From the IMG/VR virus record IMGVR_UViG_3300038422_000017, positions 1 to 37,573 of that record: DNA of 37,573 nt; one strand, 5' to 3'. Positions 16,543-25,839 of this stretch are shown here, piece by piece. The notes under the pieces are model-generated. The model searched no databases and was not told the origin of the DNA. It saw nothing but the letters and a program-made list of their open reading frames with translations. Within the stretch, counting starts at the first letter, position 1; the number at the start of each line of letters is the position of its first letter. This DNA is from a virus. The position numbers and the translations under genes are program-made.

Positions 16543-18822
16543 CTATCGTATCAATTGTTCCGATCTAGACATGTTTCGATCTTCAAAATCAGACGTCGCT
16601 ATTCTGGCCCTGTTCCTCTTTTGGACTGGCTGCGCTCGAGGTTCTCCCATCCCGATAGCCTTTTGTGCGGCTAAGACAAACATGCCGCTCTGGTATGGAG
16701 TGACCGGCTTGCCGAGCAATTGGCTAAACTGCCGTTGCGCATTCATTGATGGTAGCCTATCGACATTTGTAGCAGCACGCAATGCTGCATTCTGCATTTG
16801 ACCGGTGAGCTTTGGGTAAACGGTCTTTACCGCGTTCACCTGCGTTATCGTCGCCGAACCGTCACCGATTGCTTCGATTACCGATTTCGGGTCTTCAACG
16901 GCGGAAATGATATCGAGCCATCGCTTTTGGTCGGCGGCCGATACCCGTGGCGGAGATATCGACGCAAACAGGTTATCCTCACGAGGACCGCGAATACCTG
17001 GCTGAGTAGCCCTGATGTAGGAAACTCCTCTCGAAGTAGTAGCTACGAGCGCGGCAGCCAGATTAGGCGCTTGACTCGGAGGTATCCCAGCGTCGGCCAG
17101 TCGGTCGAAGACGGTCTTGTTTACGGTCTGATCGTTCGCGTGTGCGTATTGCTCTTTCTTTTCCTCGAACCGTTCCGCGAGCGAGGATTGGAAGGCGCCC
17201 CGCGCGGCAATCGGCGCCGTCAACTCGGTGGAAAACATCCTGGCTACCGAACCATCGATTGACTTGCTTAGCGCGCCGATCTTCTCGCCGATACCTTCGA
17301 GCCCTACGGCAATAGCGCTTGCGCCGTATTTCTTGATTAGTACCGAAGCTTGCTGTTGCACCGCGCTGGCGCCGAATCCGATTAGGGCGCCGATCGGCTC
17401 GCCCGAGATAACTCCTCCTACCGTTGCTCCCGCGAGCGGCCCCATAATGCCGAGCGCTTGCTGTGTCTCATTGCGAGTTTCTCGGCGCGCCGCGACAGAT
17501 TCGGCGGTTTTTAGCCCATGGTAGTTGTTTTTAGCCGTCCGGTAGGTCGTCGCGAATTCCTCGCCTAGGCTGTTCGCGGCCGCGTCGGCCGAGTCTTCAA
17601 GCCGTTTCTCGATGATTCGCCGAGCGCCGCTTAGCATCTTTTTTAGCGAGACATCAAGGTTACCGCGCTCGTAATCGATCAGCTCGTCTAGCTCGTGACG
17701 CTTCGCATGCAGATCCGCGAAACCCCAAGGCCCTCGAGGTACCATTTCGTCGGTGGTTAAAAACGGTTTTAACTCTTCGCGGATATCGGCGGCAAGGCGC
17801 TTTTTCTTCGAGAACTCGGAGTTTTCTAGTGGCTTTAGAATTCGCGTTTCCAGCTCATCCGCCAATTCTTCGCGAGACGGCCGGAACATCGGCGCCATTT
17901 CATCCGCTTTCTCTAGCGATTCGCCGATCTGCTTTGCATAAGTTGGAAGCTTCGCGCGAATCCGCACGAGGATATCGTCGGCGTCGTTCTTTAGCCCTTG
18001 AAGCACATCGTTGTCGAGCACGATTTTACCGATCTTCTCCTGGTAGGCTGGACCCCATAGCTTCTTGGCTCTCTCCGCCTCTCGCACGCCTAAAGTCCCC
18101 TCGCCCATGGCTTGGTAGGCTTTGCGCTGGCGTAGTAGCTCGATGGCAGCGGTGTCGGTTACGGATGCCAGCTTGCCGGTAGCGGCCGATAGCCCCTCTC
18201 CGAGGATTTTAGCCGCTCCGCCGATAGCTCCGCCCGCGAGCGCGCCAGTTCCCATGGCCGCAATCAACTGTTCGGCGTTGAGTTCGTGGTCTGGCCCGAG
18301 CATGGTATTTTCGGATATCTGCTCGCCAGCGGCAATCGCCGCTCCTTCGGCCGCACCCGAGATAGCGGAACCGGCAATCCTTGCCAGCCGTCCGCCACCG
18401 AGCGCCCCTGCGGCAGTCTCACCCAACGTGGTAGCGCCCCTGGCCGCCATGGCCGCCGGAAGACCCATGGCGAGCTTCCCTAGGCCTATCTGCGGAACGA
18501 GCAACGGGGCAATCGTACCGGCAACCTCGCCAACGGCCGCCGTCGTGGGGTTAGCGCGCGCGCGAGCCGCCATGACTTCGGGCTCTACACCCATCATTTC
18601 CTCTGCCTTGCGCGATAGGCCGAATGTGGCGCCCGACGCAGCAGCCTCCAACCCGGTCTTGAGTTGCTCGATCGGCGTGCCGTACTTCCGTTGCTCGATC
18701 AGGGGCGCCATGTCCTGATCGGTCGCTTTACGCTTGACGACACCTTGGTTTATTGCGTCGGTGAGTTCGCTATCCTCGACGCTTCCAATCGTTCCATCAG
18801 CCTTTATTACATTTATTCGCAT
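16543..18822 (-). CDS. Large internal virion / DNA-ejection protein (759 residues)
   Basis: Residues 1-40 (MRINVIKADGTIGSVEDSEL onward) form a small module that opens similar proteins in other podovirus-like phages. Residues about 95-215 are Gly/Ala-rich amphipathic or membrane-active (AAVGEVAGTIAPLLVPQIG, AISGAAEGAAIAAGEQ, GTGALAGGAIGGAAKIL). The centre is a long helical coiled-coil stretch, followed by a second Gly/Ala segment near 450-490 and a helical C terminus. Short-tailed phages inject such proteins to form a channel through the envelope. The role is inferred from composition, size and place after the tail genes. GGAAT upstream of ATG. Confidence 0.7.
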   Translation of the reverse strand: MRINVIKADGTIGSVEDSELTDAINQGVVKRKATDQDMAPLIEQRKYGTPIEQLKTGLEAAASGATFGLSRKAEEMMGVEPEVMAARARANPTTAAVGEVAGTIAPLLVPQIGLGKLAMGLPAAMAARGATTLGETAAGALGGGRLARIAGSAISGAAEGAAIAAGEQISENTMLGPDHELNAEQLIAAMGTGALAGGAIGGAAKILGEGLSAATGKLASVTDTAAIELLRQRKAYQAMGEGTLGVREAERAKKLWGPAYQEKIGKIVLDNDVLQGLKNDADDILVRIRAKLPTYAKQIGESLEKADEMAPMFRPSREELADELETRILKPLENSEFSKKKRLAADIREELKPFLTTDEMVPRGPWGFADLHAKRHELDELIDYERGNLDVSLKKMLSGARRIIEKRLEDSADAAANSLGEEFATTYRTAKNNYHGLKTAESVAARRETRNETQQALGIMGPLAGATVGGVISGEPIGALIGFGASAVQQQASVLIKKYGASAIAVGLEGIGEKIGALSKSIDGSVARMFSTELTAPIAARGAFQSSLAERFEEKKEQYAHANDQTVNKTVFDRLADAGIPPSQAPNLAAALVATTSRGVSYIRATQPGIRGPREDNLFASISPPRVSAADQKRWLDIISAVEDPKSVIEAIGDGSATITQVNAVKTVYPKLTGQMQNAALRAATNVDRLPSMNAQRQFSQLLGKPVTPYQSGMFVLAAQKAIGMGEPRAQPVQKRNRARIATSDFEDRNMSRSEQLIR

Positions 18823-18824
18823 TT

Positions 18825-20615
18825 TTATTCCGTTGGGAAGACTGGAGCGCCTACCCGAATCGGTTGTGTATTCTGTCGACCCCCGGTGACCCGTAGGAAA
18901 TTCGAAGTCATTGTCCGGATCCGGTCTTCTGCTGCTTTCCGTTCCGCGATTAACTTAGCTTTCATCGCGTCAGGATTTCGCCATTCGGTAGCTGGGTTTC
19001 CAAACAGTTCTCTTCCTATTTCCATATCAGCTTCAGTCACGCGACCGGTAGGGTCGTAAACTTTCGCCCTGTTCATGATGGCCTGATCTACCAGAGCTTG
19101 AGCGCGCGCACCCTCGGCTCCAGTATAGATCTTATTACCGAATCTATCTAATGTCGTCGACTTGTCGAGGTACTGCGCTATTTCATCGGTGTTTTTGATA
19201 AATTGCTGCAAACTTATAATTGCCGTCCGCGCTTCTCCTGCTTCACTAGGTCTAGGAGCAATATACTGCTCGCTTCCAATGTTGACCGCGCGATCCCACG
19301 CCTTTTGTCGAGTCACTTCCTCCGGTGTGGTTATACCGGCTTTTTGCTGAGCAGTTACGAATTGATCTTGTAGCGCTTTGGCGCTCGCGGACATCTGTGA
19401 CTTGGTCGATTGAGCCAGCGCTTGCTGTTGCGCGACATAAATCTGTTCTTTCCTCGCTGCGATGTCCGCTTTCAACTGCGCGCCGATTTCCAATGCATTC
19501 TGCGCGTATGCTGCGGATTTAGACTCTGCCGCTATTTCATCTAGGTAGCTCGACACTTTCTGTTCCGCTACCACGTGAGCGACGTTCATCGCAACCCCTT
19601 CGTCCGAGAACATCTGTCGAGTACGCGCGAGCGATCCTTTCGCGTCTTCAATGCTTAGCCGTTGTTTTTGCAGTCTCATCCGTTGGAGATCCAGATCATT
19701 TTGGATCGCTTGATTCACGATTTGAAGTGCTTGGTTCGGCGTGCCGGTCACCGTAGACGCATAGGCACCCAAGGCTACTCCGATGGTAGCCATCACCTTG
19801 GCGCCAGTACCTCGGCTGGCCCAGAAGTCTGTAATCGGCGTGTCGCGAAATTCTTTTTCTAATGCATCGATATTTGCCGCGTCGCGTATAACAGAGTCGC
19901 GTTGTCGTTGCGCTAGGTCGGTGATTTGTCCTAGGTACCGGTCCTGCTCGGCCGCGCGATCCTGTGCGAGAAGACCTCTCTTGGCTTCTATATAAGCCTG
20001 ATCCTCCATGCCGCGTTGCTTGATCTCGGCGACGTCCTCCATGGTGCGTTGCACTTCGGCTTCAAGACCCTCGAATGTAGTCGGGGTCTGCTTATAGGTA
20101 GATACTCCGCCTATACCCGATCCAGACCGTTGCCCTAGTGCCGTTGACTGCCGGGTTGGCGCACGTCTGGCTGCCTGCGGTTGGATCGCCAAAGGCTCTG
20201 GATTAGCGACCATTTCGTTATCCTCGGGAGATATGGTAGGAGCCGACACCGTCATTGGTCCTTGGGGCATAGGCGCCGCTGGCATATCCGGCAACGATTC
20301 GTCCATCATGGCTGGAGGTATGGAGCGACGGGATGGTTGAGCCATTGGCGTTCGAGCCGACGTTGGTATCCTGATCATCGCCTGCGGGTTTGGCGCGATA
20401 GGTGGGGCGCCTATCTGCGGTATCCCCTCGTTCGAAGTAGATCCGATCATAGGTCTGGTCAGACTCGGGTTGTCCGGTAGACCGGCACGAGCTGACAGTT
20501 CTTGCTCTACATCAGGATCTAAGCTCGCCCGCGCGAGCGTCCTTTCGGCGCCGTCTGGGCCTACGACGGTGATCGTGTCAGGGGTTGATCCGGTTACGAT
20601 TAGTCCATTTAGCAT
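18825..20615 (-). CDS. Internal virion / DNA-ejection protein (596 residues)
   Basis: The first 170 residues are Pro/Ser/Thr/Met-rich and probably disordered. The rest is a long helical region with many Gln, Ala and charged residues (RGMEDQAYIEAKRGLLAQDR, QRMRLQKQRLSIEDAKG), broken by one hydrophobic part (GTGAKVMATIGVALGAYAST, about 270-290) that could touch a membrane. This composition matches ejection proteins of podovirus-like phages. GGAGAATAAAC precedes the ATG. Its stop is two bases from the next ejection gene, so the three large proteins form one block. Confidence 0.65.
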   Translation of the reverse strand: MLNGLIVTGSTPDTITVVGPDGAERTLARASLDPDVEQELSARAGLPDNPSLTRPMIGSTSNEGIPQIGAPPIAPNPQAMIRIPTSARTPMAQPSRRSIPPAMMDESLPDMPAAPMPQGPMTVSAPTISPEDNEMVANPEPLAIQPQAARRAPTRQSTALGQRSGSGIGGVSTYKQTPTTFEGLEAEVQRTMEDVAEIKQRGMEDQAYIEAKRGLLAQDRAAEQDRYLGQITDLAQRQRDSVIRDAANIDALEKEFRDTPITDFWASRGTGAKVMATIGVALGAYASTVTGTPNQALQIVNQAIQNDLDLQRMRLQKQRLSIEDAKGSLARTRQMFSDEGVAMNVAHVVAEQKVSSYLDEIAAESKSAAYAQNALEIGAQLKADIAARKEQIYVAQQQALAQSTKSQMSASAKALQDQFVTAQQKAGITTPEEVTRQKAWDRAVNIGSEQYIAPRPSEAGEARTAIISLQQFIKNTDEIAQYLDKSTTLDRFGNKIYTGAEGARAQALVDQAIMNRAKVYDPTGRVTEADMEIGRELFGNPATEWRNPDAMKAKLIAERKAAEDRIRTMTSNFLRVTGGRQNTQPIRVGAPVFPTE

Positions 20616-20634
20616 GTTTATTCTCCGTTATGCA

Positions 20635-22734
20635 TTATACCGGCTTAATGTCCGTGCTTCCTGTAGCTCCACCGAACAGAGTGCCTAGTGATTGAATCCA
20701 TCCGGCTTGTTTCTTCGTCGCGGCCGCGCGTTCGGTCTGGGTATATCCGGTAGTGATACCCATAGCCCTCGCTCTTAGTTCAGCGGCTGCCAACTCAGCG
20801 TCGCGATCTGATTCAGAGATAGCAGCTCTATTCATTATCGTCTGTACGGCTTTGTTCATCGCCTCATTGTATGCCCCGGTTTGCTGCCCGGCATTGAACT
20901 TGTTTATGTCGGTCCCAAGTGTGGCCGTAAGGGCATTCGTGTTGTAAACGGCGTCAGCATATGCCTTGTTCGCGTTTAGTTGATTTATCGCGTTTTGCGT
21001 GGCGACTTGCCGCGCTTGATCGGAGAGGTTGATCCCAATACCGGCCGCGTTCGTCGCAGCGTTCGAACTTCCGATCATCATGTTGCCTGCGGCCGTGTTC
21101 GCGAGCGACGCTCCAGTCATCATGTTCCCGGCATTCACGTACGCGTTCCCGGCATTGGTATACATGTTACCCTGACTAGTTGCCGCGTTCGCGCCAGCCA
21201 CTAGCAGGCCGCCTGCGTTCGTCGCAGCGTTCGCCGCACCGGTGTACATGTTTCCGACGTTAGCGCTAGCGTTCGCCGCACCAGTATACATATTGCCAAT
21301 ACCGACCGCGACTTGACCGGAGTTGTTGTACATGTTTCCGATATTAGTAGCCGCGTTCGCAGCGTTCGTGTACATGTTACCGATCCCAACTGCCACTTGG
21401 CCGCCAGTGTTGTACACCTGGCCTAGATTGGCCGCCACCTGGCCAGCGTTGGTTAGCAATCCGCCAGCATTGACGTTGCCCTGCGCTTGCGCGATGTCAC
21501 CGGCTCGCAGTTGTTGCGACGCGGCGTTGTATTCACCACGCGCTACTGCCATCTCTTGAGCGCGAAGGGCCGCTTGTTGGACCGCTACATCTTGGGCCAA
21601 TTCCGCGTTTTGTCCGATCGCCGCATTCCGCGCGATCATTTCCGCGCCGATTCCGCCGCGAGCGCTAGCCGCCGTAGCCAATGCGTTTTTCTGCGCGGTC
21701 TGGAGACCGGCTTTCATTAGCATTTCGGCAGCAGACGGCGCATTACCTTCGGCGGCCGCTTGCGATAGGCTTAGCGCGTGCTCCTGCGCATATCTCGCTT
21801 CGCTGGCGAGATCCAGAGCTTCATTAGCCCGGTCATATGAATTCTGTACTTGCGCCAGGTAATCCATACCTACGCCAGCCGCGCGGTTCGCTTGATCTAT
21901 CTGTGCGTATGCCTGCGCTGCGGCCGGGTCTACCTGCGCTAATTCTTGGTATGCATATTGAGCTGCCTGATTCGCCTGCGCAATAGCTTGGTACGCCGCG
22001 TCGCCCGCCGTGCTCACCTGACCTAGGAATTGATTCGCTTGCTGCCCTTGGACATTCACGTTAGAAAGGAAGTCCATCGACGTGTTGTAAGCGCCTGGCA
22101 CGGCGTTGAGAAAGTTTGTCCCCATCTGGCCAGACTGATTTACATTACTAATCATATTGTTTGCCAGATTATACGAGTTCGGCACTGACTGTAGATATCC
22201 GACTGAGTTCTTGTACGTGTCAGGTATCCCGCTAAGTGCACCCATGGCCGTGTTATAAGCAGACGTCGCCATGTTCGTTCCGGTCGCCATCCCAGACGTG
22301 TCAATGACGGGAGGAGTGTATAGCGTCTTGTCGACGCTTGGCATAGCCGTCGCTTGAGCGGTAAACGTCGGATAGGCTCCATTAAGCATCCTGTCCGTGA
22401 TCCCTTGCATTTGATAATACGGATCACTGCTCATGGCCGCCGCATCCGCCGTTCCTGCTTTCATCGCCCAGTCAATGATGAACTCGTCTGGCGACACCCC
22501 ATTGAGCATCGCATTGTACAGATCTTGAGTAGTCGGTGGCGGAGTAAATCCCTTAAACGCATCTCCCCTCTTTGTGGCTTCTTCAAGATTAAGGGCATCG
22601 ACATACCTTTGGTAGTTGTCTATCGGATCGGTTTCCTCGGTTACACCCTTGGACGTTATACCGCTGATGATTCCTAGTGGGTCACCGATTGTCTTCTTTA
22701 TTGGGTTTAGAATGTTCTCTAAAAAACTTGCCAT
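20635..22734 (-). CDS. Repeat-containing ejection or tail-hub protein (699 residues)
   Basis: I chose the ATG at 22734 with GAGGATAAC upstream. The protein is Ala/Asn/Gln-rich. Residues about 420-570 hold tandem units of the type GNMYTGAANAATN (about 11-13 residues, mostly A-N-x-G-N-M-Y), and an earlier stretch has AQANQAAQYAYQELAQVD-type repeats. Such repeats suggest a long helical or beta-solenoid rod. It follows the nozzle-like protein and precedes the two other large internal proteins, so it is probably ejected with DNA or lines the tail channel. The family is not certain. Confidence 0.65.
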   Translation of the reverse strand: MASFLENILNPIKKTIGDPLGIISGITSKGVTEETDPIDNYQRYVDALNLEEATKRGDAFKGFTPPPTTQDLYNAMLNGVSPDEFIIDWAMKAGTADAAAMSSDPYYQMQGITDRMLNGAYPTFTAQATAMPSVDKTLYTPPVIDTSGMATGTNMATSAYNTAMGALSGIPDTYKNSVGYLQSVPNSYNLANNMISNVNQSGQMGTNFLNAVPGAYNTSMDFLSNVNVQGQQANQFLGQVSTAGDAAYQAIAQANQAAQYAYQELAQVDPAAAQAYAQIDQANRAAGVGMDYLAQVQNSYDRANEALDLASEARYAQEHALSLSQAAAEGNAPSAAEMLMKAGLQTAQKNALATAASARGGIGAEMIARNAAIGQNAELAQDVAVQQAALRAQEMAVARGEYNAASQQLRAGDIAQAQGNVNAGGLLTNAGQVAANLGQVYNTGGQVAVGIGNMYTNAANAATNIGNMYNNSGQVAVGIGNMYTGAANASANVGNMYTGAANAATNAGGLLVAGANAATSQGNMYTNAGNAYVNAGNMMTGASLANTAAGNMMIGSSNAATNAAGIGINLSDQARQVATQNAINQLNANKAYADAVYNTNALTATLGTDINKFNAGQQTGAYNEAMNKAVQTIMNRAAISESDRDAELAAAELRARAMGITTGYTQTERAAATKKQAGWIQSLGTLFGGATGSTDIKPV
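21030..21480 (-). repeat. Tandem repeats encoding Asn/Ala-rich units of the ejection protein
   Basis: Units with GTACATGTTNCC and GCGTTCGC on the + strand recur about every 33-40 bases and encode GNMYTNAANA-like units. They are diverged at third positions, so they are not a recent expansion. Confidence 0.7.
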
Positions 22735-22741
22735 GTTATCC

Positions 22742-25700
22742 TCATGCATTCAGCCTAGGGGTTTTTGCTGCGGTCGGTAATATTCCGTATTCAAGCCGCA
22801 TCGCTTTAAACTTAACTCGTACTCCTACCGAATACGATGAGCTGTCAGCCACTACCTTGAATTTGATCGCCGTGCATCGCTGATTCGCTATCCCTAGTTC
22901 TAGGATCAGTGGCTTTACGTTGTGAATTTGCGAGTCCGTAATGCTGATCGTCTGAGTAAGGCCGCCTTCGGTCGTCTTGTAATCAGTATAGATCGTTACT
23001 GTAAAGTTTATCTGATCGGAGTCCGAACCTTTTTCGACGAACAGTAGCGCCTTCCAGACTCGCTGATAACCGACTATGCCCGCCAGATCGATCCATGGAG
23101 TCGTAAACGAGCTTGTATAAATAGCACCCTGATCATCTTTATAGTATGTATCGTCACTAGCTATTTCTTTGCCCGCTTTCGTCGACTCTTTCGCCGTGCT
23201 TACTAGATGGTTCGAGCCGTCGCTATAGCTATTGGTAGCGACATATCCTGATTCAGTGAGAGTTGACCATGTGGTCCACGCATTGAACCTCTGGTTGTAG
23301 ACAAGCATCGTCCCATCAGAACACACCCACCTGATATCACCGGTCTTTGATATCTCGGTAGCGCCTACAATCATATCGCGCTTCGTTTGATATGTATCGC
23401 GTATACCATCACTAATCAGAAGTGGCGCCGATAACCCGAGATCGACCTTATATATTCCTTCATCTCCGCCGAAATAAAGCCCGTCTGACGCTCGAATCGC
23501 CGAATGGATACTCCGTAGTCCGACCTTGTTTGATAGTTGTTGTACGGTGTAACTACCTCCTAGTCCTTGGTCGTTCGGCCCTTCTCCGAGGACAAAATAA
23601 GTTTCTGACGGATAGAACAGAATCAGATGGTAATAGGATAGGCTAACGATATTTTTCGCCACCATCTTTTTGGGAGCGTCCAGAATAAGATATTGCGAGA
23701 ATGAGTAACCCTCATTCTGAAACTTTCTCTTGGAGTAGTAGATATCCCCGGTAACCATATGAGCTACCCATAGGCGATTTTGGTGTTCCGCCATGCATGT
23801 ACATGGAGGGCACTGAAAATTCTCGACTATCCCTCCGGTAGTATAAAGCACGGGGTTTTCTTCAATTGTAGCGTCAGACTCATCGTCGTCCCATTGATCG
23901 CCGTATGGCCGGTTATCAAAGGACAGCTTATGGTATACCGAGCCGTTCACCAATGTCCGGTATATTTCAAGCTTGTATTGATCTGGCCCATATCCGTTGT
24001 ACATGCATGATGGAACATAAAGATTACAAGACCCGTTCTCGCTGGTTATCTCCGCCTTTACCGGTTCGCTTGTCTTCGATATCCAAGATAGACCACCCGC
24101 TAATGTGCGATATGCAAACTTATAATAATACGTGCCCGTGGTCAGGCTACCCGCCCCGTAGATATCTGGCGGTCTCGGCATTATTGGAGACGAAGGGGTA
24201 CCTCCTAGCTCCACGGGTATTCCATTATGGATCAGTATGGGGAACGATCCCGGTATTGCTATGCCATCGACTAAGGATGACGGGTGTTGCAGTTTTTGCA
24301 GGTAATCGTTCGCTTCAATGCTATTTAGGATTATTCCATTGCGATATAAGGGCGTCCCGCTATATTTTACTTGGAATAACTTTACTGTTTCTAACCAGTA
24401 CAGTTTTCCATTGGCATTTATAGCGATCGATGCTATATGGTTATCTACTGGTGCATTATATAATAGTGGATAACCATTTGGCGTAAGGGGTTGATTAAAA
24501 GACGCGCAAATCGATATGGAGTTATAATATCTCTGCCATATACCCATTAGCTCGTTAACATTCGCAGGGTCATTGTACCATATGGAAATTGTACCAAACG
24601 AATAGCCATAAAATGGAGCCAGCTTCGATCGGGCGGCATATCCATAATAATAGTTGTCTGTATGTAGAGAGCCGTCTGTCGCCAAGAAGCTGCAAATCAT
24701 CATGGGACACATATTTACGGTCCATGGATCCACGGTATATTTTGAGGAAAATCTTACTATGCAATATAACGTACCGCTGTATGTGATCCATCCAGAGCTT
24801 AGGCTAGTAAAAAAATTATTAACTCCCGAACCGTAATAGTCGGTACCGGCTCCTATAACAGAACCTAGGTTCGCCTGATAGATTACATTTACTACCTGGT
24901 TATTGGTACCGGATGGGCCATAAGTCAGAGCCACCTTGGCGCTTGCCGGATCGGTACTTTCTCTGCTATGAGATACGGTAATGGCCGGATATGATGCCAT
25001 CCTTGACGAATCAGGCACTGGGTACCCACTATACGTAAGAGCCTGTACAATCGTTCCGTTGGAATCTATATAACAAATGCTCACAGAGTTAGACGAGTTA
25101 TAGTAGACAATCCAGATATAGTCACCGTACGCACATATGTCCCATCCGTCATAGTTGGTCGAATTTATCGTGAATGATCCTATGCGTGTTTCCGTCCCTA
25201 AGCTCCCGTTAGGAAGAGAACTCATAATTCGATAGTATAGCCCCCCTCCTGATTTCGCATATATGAAGAATATCTTTCCGCCAGCAGCCACTACTCTAGT
25301 GCGCGCCAGGTGATTGGCGACACCAGAAGCTATGGAACCATCGTTAACCCGCATAAGGTCGTCTTCTTTAAACACGGCGTAATAACGATATCCGCCCCAG
25401 TCACTAGTAGCCCGATTGCATTCGGTATAGCATATGTATATATGGTTATTGTAGTAACAGCAGTCACCGTAGTCATAATCTTCAAACTTATCCGATATCA
25501 ATACATGCTCGCTAGTTATCGTGGAAGGGCAACCCGTGCTTATCTCTGTTCCGGAGGTTTCGGTAACGTTATATTGCTCAGTATTCCAGCCGTCGTCCCA
25601 AAACAGGATGCGTCGGTGTGCTACCCTCATTAGCATAGTCAGTCCATGGTATAATGAAGACCATGAAATGGAAAATTGTTGTTTGTATCCCACCCGTCTC

Positions 25701-25837
25701 TCTAGAGCACCGCCTTTGATGATCTGCACATTCAGCGAGTCGTCAAGCGCTGGCGCTTGCTTGAAGGTGTCGTCCGTCCCTTCTTGCTCTCCGGCTACTC
25801 CAAGCTGTATCTCCATGTAGCGCTTTTCGAGTGGCAT
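22742..25837 (-). CDS. Tail nozzle/stabilisation-like protein (1031 residues)
   Basis: I chose the ATG at 25837 with GGAGATCTGATC upstream, immediately after the transferase stop. A longer frame from 25909 would overlap it. The N terminus (DDTFKQAPALDDSLNVQIIKGGALERRVGYK) is typical of tail-nozzle proteins of P22/T7-like phages. The body is long and strand-rich with many Tyr, Ser and Gly, repeated W/Y-G-Y patterns and metal-like motifs absent. It ends in KMRLEYGILPT-like strands. In virions such a protein forms the lower neck or tail tip through which DNA leaves. Its placement between fibre and ejection genes agrees. Confidence 0.75.
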   Translation of the reverse strand: MPLEKRYMEIQLGVAGEQEGTDDTFKQAPALDDSLNVQIIKGGALERRVGYKQQFSISWSSLYHGLTMLMRVAHRRILFWDDGWNTEQYNVTETSGTEISTGCPSTITSEHVLISDKFEDYDYGDCCYYNNHIYICYTECNRATSDWGGYRYYAVFKEDDLMRVNDGSIASGVANHLARTRVVAAGGKIFFIYAKSGGGLYYRIMSSLPNGSLGTETRIGSFTINSTNYDGWDICAYGDYIWIVYYNSSNSVSICYIDSNGTIVQALTYSGYPVPDSSRMASYPAITVSHSRESTDPASAKVALTYGPSGTNNQVVNVIYQANLGSVIGAGTDYYGSGVNNFFTSLSSGWITYSGTLYCIVRFSSKYTVDPWTVNMCPMMICSFLATDGSLHTDNYYYGYAARSKLAPFYGYSFGTISIWYNDPANVNELMGIWQRYYNSISICASFNQPLTPNGYPLLYNAPVDNHIASIAINANGKLYWLETVKLFQVKYSGTPLYRNGIILNSIEANDYLQKLQHPSSLVDGIAIPGSFPILIHNGIPVELGGTPSSPIMPRPPDIYGAGSLTTGTYYYKFAYRTLAGGLSWISKTSEPVKAEITSENGSCNLYVPSCMYNGYGPDQYKLEIYRTLVNGSVYHKLSFDNRPYGDQWDDDESDATIEENPVLYTTGGIVENFQCPPCTCMAEHQNRLWVAHMVTGDIYYSKRKFQNEGYSFSQYLILDAPKKMVAKNIVSLSYYHLILFYPSETYFVLGEGPNDQGLGGSYTVQQLSNKVGLRSIHSAIRASDGLYFGGDEGIYKVDLGLSAPLLISDGIRDTYQTKRDMIVGATEISKTGDIRWVCSDGTMLVYNQRFNAWTTWSTLTESGYVATNSYSDGSNHLVSTAKESTKAGKEIASDDTYYKDDQGAIYTSSFTTPWIDLAGIVGYQRVWKALLFVEKGSDSDQINFTVTIYTDYKTTEGGLTQTISITDSQIHNVKPLILELGIANQRCTAIKFKVVADSSSYSVGVRVKFKAMRLEYGILPTAAKTPRLNA

Positions 25838-25839
25838 GA

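Noticed and set aside
16571-18718. Long + strand frames opposite the ejection protein gene
   Set aside because: They arise from the high-GC, Ala/Gly-rich codons of the - strand gene and would disrupt the leftward unit.
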